Of a stretch of DNA of 5,921 nt, positions 1 through 5,573 are shown in pieces. The notes beneath the pieces were generated by a model. It made no database searches, had not been told where the DNA came from, and saw nothing but the letters and a program-made list of their open reading frames with translations. Position 1 is the stretch's first letter. Each line of letters starts with the position of its first letter. This DNA is from Planctomycetota bacterium (GTDB lineage Bacteria; Planctomycetota; UBA8108; UBA1146; JAJFFE01). Location: NCBI GenBank assembly GCA_020425835.1, contig JAGQRC010000022.1:1-5921 (forward strand), given 5' to 3'. A program made the position numbers and the translations under genes.

Positions 1-1020
1 CACCATCGCGCCCCGCGCACCGCCGAGTTCGACCCGACCGGCGAGCGCGTCGTGACCGCGTCGCTCGATGGGCTGACGCGCGTGTACCGTCTCCCCGACA
101 CCGAACCCGCCCTGGTGCTCGCCGGACACGACAACGATGTGCGCCACGCCCGGTTCAGTCCCGATGGCCGGATCATCGCGACGAGCTCGTGGGACCAGAC
201 CTGCCGGCTGTGGGACGCCGCGAATGGAAAGCTCCTGCGCGTGCTCTCCGGGCATCGTCAATCGGTGGAGTGCGCCGACTTCAGCCCGGACGGTCGAACG
301 ATCGTGACGGGATCGTTGGACGGAACCGCGCGGCTCTGGGATGTCGAGTCCGGAGAGACGATCGCGGTGACCCCGTTCCCGAGCCCGGTGTACACGGTGG
401 CGTTCCGCCGCGATGGTCGCGAGTTCGCCGTCGCAGGAGACGCGGATGTCGTTCGGTTCTGGCCCTACCCCCCGCGCTCGATCTCGGAAGCGGGAACGTT
501 CCGCCAGCTGTCGCCGATCGAGCGCGCCCGCTACGGACTGCCGTCGAGCGACGAGCCGAGCGAGTCGGGCCCGAGCAGCGCCGCACGCGGAGCGAACGAC
601 GTCGCCAACGACCTCTGGCAACGGCTGCGGGATCTCGACGAACCCACCGCCGACGACGGGCCCGCGGGAGAGCGAGAACGGATCGAGGTGGAGCTCGCGA
701 CGTTGACCGAACGGACGAGTCCCGAGTACACCGAGCTCCTCTTCGCGGTCCTGCACACGCGCAGCGGAGCGTGGCAACTCGCGCTCGACGAGGCGGAACA
801 CTGCAACCGGCGATCGCTCGAGCGGACCGGTCGCGAGGATCCGGTGGCGCTCGCGACCGAAGGCCTCGCGCTCGACGCGCTCGGCCAACGCGATCGAGCT
901 CGGACGAAAGTGGAGGCCGCGGAGCGGCTGACGCACGAGACGCCGTGGACCTGGTCGGGGGATCCCGACCCCGCGAGCTACGTTCGGTCGGCGTTGCGGC
1001 GAGTCGGGGGAGCACCATGA
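1..1020 (+). CDS. WD40-repeat protein with TPR-like C-terminal tail (5' end outside window)
   Basis: The frame is open from base 1 with no start needed: the first residues already read as a WD40 blade, so a GTG at 52 is internal and the gene starts upstream. The 339 visible residues hold about four WD repeats (roughly 8-31, 43-74, 85-116, 127-156). Repeats 2 and 3 show the GH...FSPDG...LWD pattern; repeat 4 is degenerate (RRDGR, RFWPY). A polar linker (about 170-240) follows, then a helical TPR-like stretch (about 240-310) with alternating small and large residues (ALATEGLALDALGQRDRAR). WD40 propellers are protein-interaction scaffolds. In planctomycetes such propellers are often fused behind a Ser/Thr kinase and lie beside ECF sigma genes; a kinase domain upstream of the window is inference, not seen. 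The stop overlaps the sigma factor start, implying coupled translation and a shared signalling role. WD40 identity is firm; kinase fusion is unproven. Confidence 0.88.
   Translation, partial: HHRAPRTAEFDPTGERVVTASLDGLTRVYRLPDTEPALVLAGHDNDVRHARFSPDGRIIATSSWDQTCRLWDAANGKLLRVLSGHRQSVECADFSPDGRTIVTGSLDGTARLWDVESGETIAVTPFPSPVYTVAFRRDGREFAVAGDADVVRFWPYPPRSISEAGTFRQLSPIERARYGLPSSDEPSESGPSSAARGANDVANDLWQRLRDLDEPTADDGPAGERERIEVELATLTERTSPEYTELLFAVLHTRSGAWQLALDEAEHCNRRSLERTGREDPVALATEGLALDALGQRDRARTKVEAAERLTHETPWTWSGDPDPASYVRSALRRVGGAP
1006..1012 (+). promoter_or_regulatory. Ribosome binding site of the sigma factor gene
   Basis: GGGGGAG lies inside the end of the WD40 gene, 4 nt before the ATG at 1017. 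It supports 1017 over a second in-frame ATG at 1050, which has no comparable purine run. Together with the ATGA overlap it suggests translational coupling. Confidence 0.5.
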
Positions 1021-1595
1021 CGGAACCCCATCCCGAGCGTGTCCCGTCGATGGATGACGACTCGATCGACGCCCTGCTCGAGACGCAACTTCCGCGACTC
1101 GCGAACTTCGTCCGGGCCCAACTGGGCGCCAAACTGCGGGCCCGGGAATCGGTCTCCGACATCGTGCAGTCGGCGGCGCGGGAAGTCCTCGAAGATCTGC
1201 GTGCGCTCCCGACTCCGAGCCGGGACGAGCTCCGCGCCTGGCTCTATCGCGCGGCCGAACGCAAGCTCATCGATCGGGCACGCTACTGGAACGCGGAGCG
1301 TCGCGACCCGAATCGCGAGACGAACCCGGAGGGCGGTGAGACGACCGAGGTCTTCGAGGACCGAAGGCGCCCGGCCGACGATGATCGACCGAGCGCCCCG
1401 TTGCGGACCGCGGAGGAGCTCGAGCAGCTCTCTCGCGCCCTCGACAGTCTGACTGCCGAGCATCGCGAGATCATCCTCCTCGCGCGCATCCTCGAGCTGC
1501 CGCACGCGACGGTCGCCCAACTGATGAACCGCAGCGAGGGAGCGACCCGCATGCTGTTGGTGCGGGCGCTGACCAAGCTGACCGAGGTGATGTAG
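1017..1595 (+). CDS. ECF-type RNA polymerase sigma-70 factor, planctomycete style
   Basis: This 192-residue protein directs RNA polymerase to a dedicated promoter set. Region sigma-2 spans about 15-95: an N-terminal helix (LLETQLPRLANFVRAQL), a region 2.2-like SDIVQSAAREVLEDL (47-61), and the RAWLYRAAERKLIDRARY helix (73-90). A charged linker (96-132) precedes sigma-4 (about 133-190), with SLTAEHREIILLARILELPH (144-163) and a helix-turn-helix VAQLMNRSEGATRMLLVRAL (166-185). Length is normal for ECF factors and there is no C-terminal extension. The wording resembles the planctomycete-specific sigma-70 subfamilies often linked to Ser/Thr kinases. ATG 1017 was chosen for the ATGA overlap with the WD40 gene and the upstream GGGGGAG. 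No anti-sigma gene is visible; control by the WD40 partner or an attached kinase is inferred. It ends 49 nt from the convergent cytolysin-like gene. Confidence 0.9.
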   Translation: MTEPHPERVPSMDDDSIDALLETQLPRLANFVRAQLGAKLRARESVSDIVQSAAREVLEDLRALPTPSRDELRAWLYRAAERKLIDRARYWNAERRDPNRETNPEGGETTEVFEDRRRPADDDRPSAPLRTAEELEQLSRALDSLTAEHREIILLARILELPHATVAQLMNRSEGATRMLLVRALTKLTEVM

Positions 1596-1601
1596 TCGAG
1601 A

Positions 1602-1634
1602 GCTCGGGACGGCGGTGCCGCGCACCTCCCGAGC
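1602..1634. terminator. Hairpin in the convergent gap, possible bidirectional terminator
   Basis: GCTCGGGA (1602-1609) pairs perfectly with TCCCGAGC (1627-1634). Inside, GGTGC (1614-1618) pairs with GCACC (1622-1626), leaving a 4-nt bulge on the left arm. A competing pairing, GGTGCCG (1614-1620) with CGGCACC (1637-1643), is also possible. It lies between the stops of two convergent genes. There is no T-run on either strand, so classical intrinsic termination is uncertain. Confidence 0.45.
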
Positions 1635-1643
1635 CACGGCACC

Positions 1644-2120
1644 TCAGGGGCACGGGTCGAACGGGTTCGGCTCCATCCGATCCACGAGTGCGCCGAGTGG
1701 CGTGGAGATCGTGAACGAGACCGACTCGTGCTGGTGGTGCGCCGTCGCTTGCACCTTGTGGACGATCCCCGGCGTCAGACTGATCGCGACGATGCCGCCG
1801 GACGGTGTGATCTCGATCCCGTCGATGTAGAAGCGGGGCGACCCGTTGCCGCTGTACTGCAGCTGGATCGTCGACGATCCCGAGCCGGGCTCGTTGTAGA
1901 CGTAGGTCGTGAGCAGGTGCGCCGTGTCCTGCCCCGCCGAGAGCGACAGCGCTCCGGTACCGTCCCCGATCAACGTCGGCGATCCCCAACAGCTCCCCGG
2001 CCAGGGACAGTTGCCCGATCCACAGAGCGGCGCGCCCTCGAGGTCGACCGAGAAGGTGTCGTGTCCCGCGTCGCAGCCGAAGCTCTGCTTCGTCCAGAGG
2101 TTCGATCCCCCGAACGGGTC
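1644..2120 (-). other. Unassigned C-terminal domain replacing classical CDC domain 4
   Basis: Residues 455-612 carry no ECTGLAWEWWR-like undecapeptide and no recognisable cholesterol-recognition Thr-Leu loop. The region has Cys at 470, 487, 492, 498 and 611, a compact CPWPGSCWG segment (492-500), and alternating hydrophobic beta-strand patterns (AHLLTTYVYN, TIQLQYSG, RFYIDGIEITP, GIVAISLTPG, SVSFTISTP). It looks like a small beta-sandwich that could be the membrane- or receptor-binding domain. I cannot assign it to a family. Confidence 0.6.
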
Positions 2121-3482
2121 ACACTGCTCGATCGTGAACTCCGAGGTGACGCCGACACGGAATGGCATCGGCGGTTGGGAGAGGAACCGCGCCTCGTACG
2201 CGATCGGCGCCGGAGACTGCGTGCCGGGTTGCCATTGGAGCCCGCCCGCGATGATCGCGTCGAAGATGTCGACGGCGGCGTCGCCGGCGAGCCCGGTCAC
2301 CAGACCGTCCGGGAAGCCATCCGCAGAGGCGCCGATCACCAGGAAGTCGACGGACGAGTTCGCGAGCACCGCCTCGCTCGAGGGAGAGATGCTCCCGGAG
2401 ATCCCATCGACCGCGGCACTGAAGGCGGCCTCGAGCTCGGAGGCGGAGTACGAGCTCTCGATGATCGCGACGACGAGCCGGCCGTAGGTCACGCGCGAGA
2501 GCATCACGGGAATGTCGTCCTGGAACGCGGAGAGATCGGCGCAGCTCACCGCGGACGAGAGGAACTCCGCCCCGCAGAAGTGCGGCGCGTACTCGATCGT
2601 GAAGTAGCGCTGGACGAACTTGAGAGCGAGGCGAGTCGTGCCGGAGACGGAGGTCGAGCCGAACTCGAGCCCGGGGAAGAAGTCGAAGAGCTGCGGGATC
2701 CCCGCCTCGATCGCGACCTGCTCCGCGGCGATCGCCTCGTGGAACTCCAGGGAGAAGGAGACCGACGGCGGCGCTCCGCCGATCGCGCCGTCGACGATGT
2801 CGTGAACCGCCGAGGCGAGCGTGAACAGCGTCGGGTTCTCGACGACGATCGACTGCTGATCGGTGTCCAGGTCGACGGTTCCGATCTCGACCGGCGTCTG
2901 CGGCAGACCGACCGACGCGGGGAAGCCGGCGATCACCGAGTTCGCGCTGACGATCAGACCGGGGACGACCGTCGGGCCGAAGAAGATGAGCTCGGAGAGG
3001 TTGCGAGCGAGACTCACCTGATGCGTGACACAGGTCAACCCACCACAGGTCGTCGTGTAGAGCGGCGTCGACTCGTCGAGTTCGGTGACCTCCGGGTCGA
3101 ACAGCGGGAGACACGCCTCGAGGGCGTCGCAGTCCCACCCCGGCTCGGGGATGCAGCTCTGGAACGAGTCGCAGCCCAACGCGTCGACCGACGGATCGGG
3201 ACCACAGCTCGTCGGAGCGGGCAGCGGCCCGAAGCCCTCGAACACGGCCGACAACAGCAACACCGCGTCGGCCAGATTGACGTTGCCGTCGTCGCCGCAG
3301 TCGAGCGAGTCGGCGCAGAAGATCGGGAGCTGGTCGAAGAGGCAGCCGAGCAAGACGACCGCATCGGCGACATCGGTGACCGAGTCCTGGTTGACGTCTC
3401 CGCGCACGAAGTCATCCACCGCGGGAGCGGCGTCCGCGAGCACGGCGAGCAGCAAGGCGATCGTTGCGAGCGAGAAGCGCAT
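1644..3482 (-). CDS. Secreted dockerin-like / cholesterol-dependent-cytolysin-like pore-forming protein
   Basis: This 612-residue protein probably oligomerises into a beta-barrel pore on a target membrane. A signal peptide (1-21, MRFSLATIALLLAVLADAAPA) leads a dockerin-like pair: loop 1 D29/N31/D33/D37/D40, loop 2 D61/D65/N69/D72 with Gly at position 3, then CGPDPSVDALGC (93-104). The thiol-activated cytolysin core spans about 155-455. By remembered comparison with pneumolysin, PGLIVSANSVIAG matches PGALLV..., LASAVHDIVDG matches RGAVNDLL, LALKFVQRYFTIEY matches the strand after the first membrane hairpin, VMLSRVTYGRLVVAIIESS plus SELEAAFSAAVDG match YISSVAYGRQVYLKLE plus DEVEAAFEALIKG, and IAYEARFL matches ISYTTSFL. 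Residues 455-612 are a different, Cys-rich beta domain without the undecapeptide. The start at 3482 fits the signal peptide and the upstream AGAGGA; an upstream ATG at 3551 would bury the signal. The family call is strong; the target and lytic activity are unknown. Confidence 0.85.
   Translation of the reverse strand: MRFSLATIALLLAVLADAAPAVDDFVRGDVNQDSVTDVADAVVLLGCLFDQLPIFCADSLDCGDDGNVNLADAVLLLSAVFEGFGPLPAPTSCGPDPSVDALGCDSFQSCIPEPGWDCDALEACLPLFDPEVTELDESTPLYTTTCGGLTCVTHQVSLARNLSELIFFGPTVVPGLIVSANSVIAGFPASVGLPQTPVEIGTVDLDTDQQSIVVENPTLFTLASAVHDIVDGAIGGAPPSVSFSLEFHEAIAAEQVAIEAGIPQLFDFFPGLEFGSTSVSGTTRLALKFVQRYFTIEYAPHFCGAEFLSSAVSCADLSAFQDDIPVMLSRVTYGRLVVAIIESSYSASELEAAFSAAVDGISGSISPSSEAVLANSSVDFLVIGASADGFPDGLVTGLAGDAAVDIFDAIIAGGLQWQPGTQSPAPIAYEARFLSQPPMPFRVGVTSEFTIEQCDPFGGSNLWTKQSFGCDAGHDTFSVDLEGAPLCGSGNCPWPGSCWGSPTLIGDGTGALSLSAGQDTAHLLTTYVYNEPGSGSSTIQLQYSGNGSPRFYIDGIEITPSGGIVAISLTPGIVHKVQATAHHQHESVSFTISTPLGALVDRMEPNPFDPCP
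3153..3419 (-). other. Dockerin-like EF-hand pair with CGPDP tail, at the N-terminus of the cytolysin-like protein
   Basis: Residues 22-110 hold two loops of the dockerin type: GDVNQDSVTDVADAVVLLG and a weaker CGDDGNVNLADAVLLLSAV, each followed by a hydrophobic helix. Loop 1 keeps all acidic or Asn ligand positions (1, 3, 5, 9, 12); loop 2 has lost position 3 (Gly). The module ends in a Cys-rich tail (C93, C104, C110). Such domains bind calcium in known dockerins. The same module ends the protein at the right edge of the window, so here it has been placed in front of an effector rather than behind it. Confidence 0.8.
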
Positions 3483-3491
3483 GGGATGGGG

Positions 3492-3497
3492 TCCTCT
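3492..3497 (-). promoter_or_regulatory. Ribosome binding site of the cytolysin-like gene
   Basis: The minus strand reads AGAGGA, 9 nt before the ATG at 3482. It decides the start in favour of the codon that opens a proper signal peptide. Confidence 0.65.
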
Positions 3498-3597
3498 CGG
3501 GTTCGAGCCGGGTCGGGCCCGCGGGTCCTCCGCGGACCACTGCTCGAGCATGGCGAAAGGACCGGGGATCTCGGGGATCGGTCACAGGGATCGCGAA

Positions 3598-3708
3598 GCC
3601 GCTCGAATCGATGGCGCCGTCGTCGTCGGTGTCGCCCGCATCCTCGCAGTCGATCGCGGCACCTCTCGCGCTGTCGCCCGCGTCCGCGGTCCCGTTGCGG
3701 TCGCGATC
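3598..3708 (-). pseudogene. Possible dockerin/EF-hand module remnant
   Basis: One minus-strand frame reads DRDRNGTADAGD (3708-3673), then a 13-residue spacer ending IDCEDAG, then DTDDDGAIDSSG (3633-3598). Both loops carry acidic or Asn residues at EF-hand positions 1, 3, 5 and 9; position 12 is Asp in the first and Gly in the second. The spacer plus second loop, RGAAIDCEDAGDTDDDGAID, aligns with GGAAPSCRSAADANDDGGVD of the intact module at the right end of the window, but about eight residues of the intervening helix are missing. Codon third positions are mostly G or C, as in coding DNA. There is no start codon, ribosome binding site or signal peptide, and the same frame runs out of phase into the cytolysin-like gene. 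A decayed fragment is the best reading; chance in Asp-codon-rich DNA remains possible. Confidence 0.35.
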
Positions 3709-3866
3709 CTCTCGCCCACGTTCCGGCGGCGGACCGCAGCGAGGTCCGCGCCCCGAGACACGGTGGGGCCGCGAACTCCCCGCGGGTCGCCGCGCGCAAG
3801 CGATTGTCGGGGGGCCACTTGGAACGTGTCTGTCACGGACCTGTTCGGTGGCTGGCGGGGGCGCCC

Positions 3867-3941
3867 CTTCGAGGTGTGGACGCGGGGGATCGCCCCTCGC
3901 CCTCAACCTCGAAGCTCGGCCGGCGAGGTCCGCCCGCCGGC
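3867..3941 (+). promoter_or_regulatory. Structured leader upstream of the lipoprotein gene
   Basis: CTTCGAGGT (3867-3875) pairs perfectly with ACCTCGAAG (3906-3914) and encloses a smaller GC-rich hairpin near 3883-3900. A second stem, GCCGGCG (3919-3925) with CGCCGGC (3935-3941), ends 6 nt before the ribosome binding site. This may be a folded 5' untranslated region that affects translation or mRNA stability. No known riboswitch class is recognised, and GC-rich DNA yields stems by chance. Confidence 0.3.
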
Positions 3942-3947
3942 TCCCCG

Positions 3948-3953
3948 AAAGGA
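3948..3953 (+). promoter_or_regulatory. Ribosome binding site of the lipoprotein gene
   Basis: AAAGGA lies 8 nt before the ATG at 3962 and fixes the start at the lipoprotein signal peptide rather than at any of the upstream in-frame codons. Confidence 0.7.
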
Positions 3954-3961
3954 CTCCTCCC

Positions 3962-5392
3962 ATGTTCGCACGCGCTCTTCGCCCCACGGTCGCCGCTCTG
4001 GTTCTGTCGCTCGGTCTCGTCGGTTGTGGTGGGGGTGGTGGCGGCGGCGGCAGTGCGCCCGCCGTTCCCGCGGTCGGTGGCGCCTACGCCGTGACCACCA
4101 GCATCCTCGACGACCCCTGCTCCGGTCTCCCGGCCGGCACGATCACCGGTTTGGAGATGGTCGAGATCCAGCAGAACGGCACGCAACTCCGCGTCGTCGC
4201 CCAGGACGGTTCGATCCTCGCCGCCGGGACCATCGACGCCGGCGGTCGAGCGCAGCTCCAAGGCACCGGCGGCGACGCCTCCAGCGTCGTCCTCCAGTTC
4301 TCCGGTGAAGCGTTCACCGGAACGTCCGACGAAGTCGACGCGGGCTGCACCACGCGGATCGCGATCGACGGCACGCTCAACGGCGTGATCGATCCCGGCA
4401 TGCTCCCCCTCTCAGCGGACTTCGACGCGTCCACGACCTCCGGTCCGGCGCCGCTCTCCGTCGGGTTCACCGACCACTCCACCGGCAACCCGATCTCGTG
4501 GTTCTGGAGCTTCGGGGACGGCGAGTCCTCCACCGAGCAGCATCCGTCGCACGTCTACGCCCTGGAGGGTCCGTTCGACGTCGCCCTCACCGTGATCGAC
4601 GCCGACGGCAACGAGGACACGATCATCCGCTCCGGTCTGATCCAGGTCTCCCCCGCCGCGCCCACCGCACCGACCTGCGTCCAAGGAGAAGTCTTCCTCG
4701 GCACGGCCGCCGCGGTGGGTGACGACTTCACCGCCGAGAACTCCTTCGACACCGGCTGCGGCGTCGCTGGCGTCGGCGGTGGACGAGACGTCGCCTATCT
4801 CTTCGTCGCTCCGATCGCCGGCGTCTACGTCTTCAACACCTTCGGCTCCGACTACGACACCGTCCTCGGGATCGTCGCCGACGACTGTGCGACCACCTTT
4901 GACTGCGACGACGACGACTCCGGGACCTTCCAGAGCGTCGTCGGGATCGAGCTCGACGCCGGCCAGCAGGTCGTCGTGGTGATCGACGGCTACGTCGACG
5001 GCTCGCAGGGCAACTACGTCCTCAACATCCACCGACTCCACGACGCCGTCGGCGACGACGTCTCCCTCGGCAGCGCGGCGGCGACCGGTAGCACCGACGG
5101 CCTCGCCGACCGATTCGCCCTCAGCTGTGTGCCGGACGGATCCGACGTCGCGTTCGCCTTCGCGGTTCCCTTCGACGGCACCTACACGATCGACACCGTC
5201 GGCTCGAACTACGACACCGCCCTCGGTGTCTTCTCCGCCGACGGCTCGATCGAGATCGCCTGCAACGACGACGGCGGACCCGGCACCCTCTCGAGCCTCT
5301 CCCTCGACCTCCAGGCCGGCGAAGTGATCACGATCGTCGTCGACGGCTACGCCGGGAGCACCGGCGACTACGTCCTCAACCTCGACAACTGA
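3962..5392 (+). CDS. Surface lipoprotein with PKD domain and two pre-peptidase-like repeats
   Basis: This 476-residue protein begins with a lipoprotein signal (MFARALRPTVAALVLSLGLVGC); the lipobox LVGC puts the lipidated Cys at 22, followed by eight glycines as a flexible tether. Gly at +2 is not an inner-membrane retention signal by the E. coli rule. Residues 38-145 form an unassigned beta-rich domain with C53 and C129. Residues about 148-230 are a PKD domain with FWSFGDG (181-187) and HVY (197-199). Two related repeats follow, about 241-357 and 365-475; each has a GSxYDTxLG strand (295-303, 414-422), an acidic Cys-containing loop (DCDDDDSG; CNDDGG), an LxAGxxxxxVxDGY strand, and a G-x-YVLN end. 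These resemble bacterial pre-peptidase C-terminal domains. No catalytic domain is present, so a binding, adhesive or structural role at the cell surface is inferred. It diverges from the cytolysin-like gene and ends at a strong terminator. Confidence 0.87.
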   Translation: MFARALRPTVAALVLSLGLVGCGGGGGGGGSAPAVPAVGGAYAVTTSILDDPCSGLPAGTITGLEMVEIQQNGTQLRVVAQDGSILAAGTIDAGGRAQLQGTGGDASSVVLQFSGEAFTGTSDEVDAGCTTRIAIDGTLNGVIDPGMLPLSADFDASTTSGPAPLSVGFTDHSTGNPISWFWSFGDGESSTEQHPSHVYALEGPFDVALTVIDADGNEDTIIRSGLIQVSPAAPTAPTCVQGEVFLGTAAAVGDDFTAENSFDTGCGVAGVGGGRDVAYLFVAPIAGVYVFNTFGSDYDTVLGIVADDCATTFDCDDDDSGTFQSVVGIELDAGQQVVVVIDGYVDGSQGNYVLNIHRLHDAVGDDVSLGSAAATGSTDGLADRFALSCVPDGSDVAFAFAVPFDGTYTIDTVGSNYDTALGVFSADGSIEIACNDDGGPGTLSSLSLDLQAGEVITIVVDGYAGSTGDYVLNLDN

Positions 5393-5413
5393 TCGTTGGG
5401 CACCTATCGCCCG

Positions 5414-5450
5414 GGGCCTCGACGCGAAAGCGTCGGGGCCCTTTGTCGTT
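5414..5450 (+). terminator. Intrinsic terminator of the lipoprotein gene
   Basis: A 12-bp stem pairs 5414-5425 with 5430-5441, with one G-T wobble, closed by a GAAA tetraloop (5426-5429) and followed by TTTGTCGTTT. It starts 21 nt after the stop codon. The stable GNRA loop and T-rich tail make this a convincing rho-independent terminator. Confidence 0.85.
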
Positions 5451-5500
5451 TCGAAGCGCGCCCATCGTTTCCGGCAGCGGGCAACGAAGCGCGATGCAGA

Positions 5501-5534
5501 GAGCCGGCGAGCGCCCCCAGGGTCTCGCCGGCTC
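5501..5534 (-). terminator. Perfect inverted repeat, probable terminator of the minus-strand dockerin gene
   Basis: GAGCCGGCGAG (5501-5511) and CTCGCCGGCTC (5524-5534) form a perfect 11-bp stem with a 12-nt loop, 39 nt beyond the stop of the minus-strand gene. On the minus strand the stem is followed by TCTCTGC, only weakly T-rich. It may terminate transcription or protect the mRNA 3' end. Confidence 0.5.
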
Positions 5535-5573
5535 GTTCGAAAAGGACTGCAGTGTGTCTGGGACCCGAGGAGC

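Larger units (their letters stand above)
3483..3961. other. Divergent intergenic region between cytolysin-like and lipoprotein genes
   Basis: These 479 nt separate two divergently transcribed genes and should hold both promoters. I see a ribosome binding site at each end, a structured segment at 3867-3941, and a GGAAC (3821-3825) that resembles an ECF -35 element but lacks a convincing -10 partner about 16 nt downstream. On the minus strand at 3598-3708 there are two EF-hand-like loops, entered separately. No intact gene is supported: the long frames crossing here are Arg/Pro-rich and lack start signals. Confidence 0.6.

Noticed and set aside
189..1016. An upstream extension of the sigma factor frame
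   Set aside because: It overlaps the WD40 gene and translates to Arg-rich sequence with no domain. The sigma homology starts only after the ATG at 1017.
3483..3551. An upstream start for the cytolysin-like gene at 3551
   Set aside because: It would add 23 polar and Pro-rich residues before the signal peptide, and the AGAGGA at 3492-3497 is correctly placed for 3482.
3821..3846. An ECF-type promoter before the lipoprotein gene
   Set aside because: A GGAAC is present, but no convincing -10 element lies about 16 nt downstream, so it is mentioned only within the intergenic entry.
3464..3961. An upstream extension of the lipoprotein frame
   Set aside because: It would bury the lipobox signal. 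The extension is Arg/Ser/Pro-rich, and AAAGGA marks the start at 3962.
1728..4094. A 788-codon open frame on the plus strand
   Set aside because: It lies antisense to the cytolysin-like gene, is extremely rich in Arg, Asp and Glu, has no domain, and is a by-product of high-GC coding sequence on the other strand.
4412..5041. A 209-codon open frame on the minus strand
   Set aside because: It is antisense to the lipoprotein repeats, and its Val/Asp/Gly-rich translation mirrors their codons; no start signal or domain.
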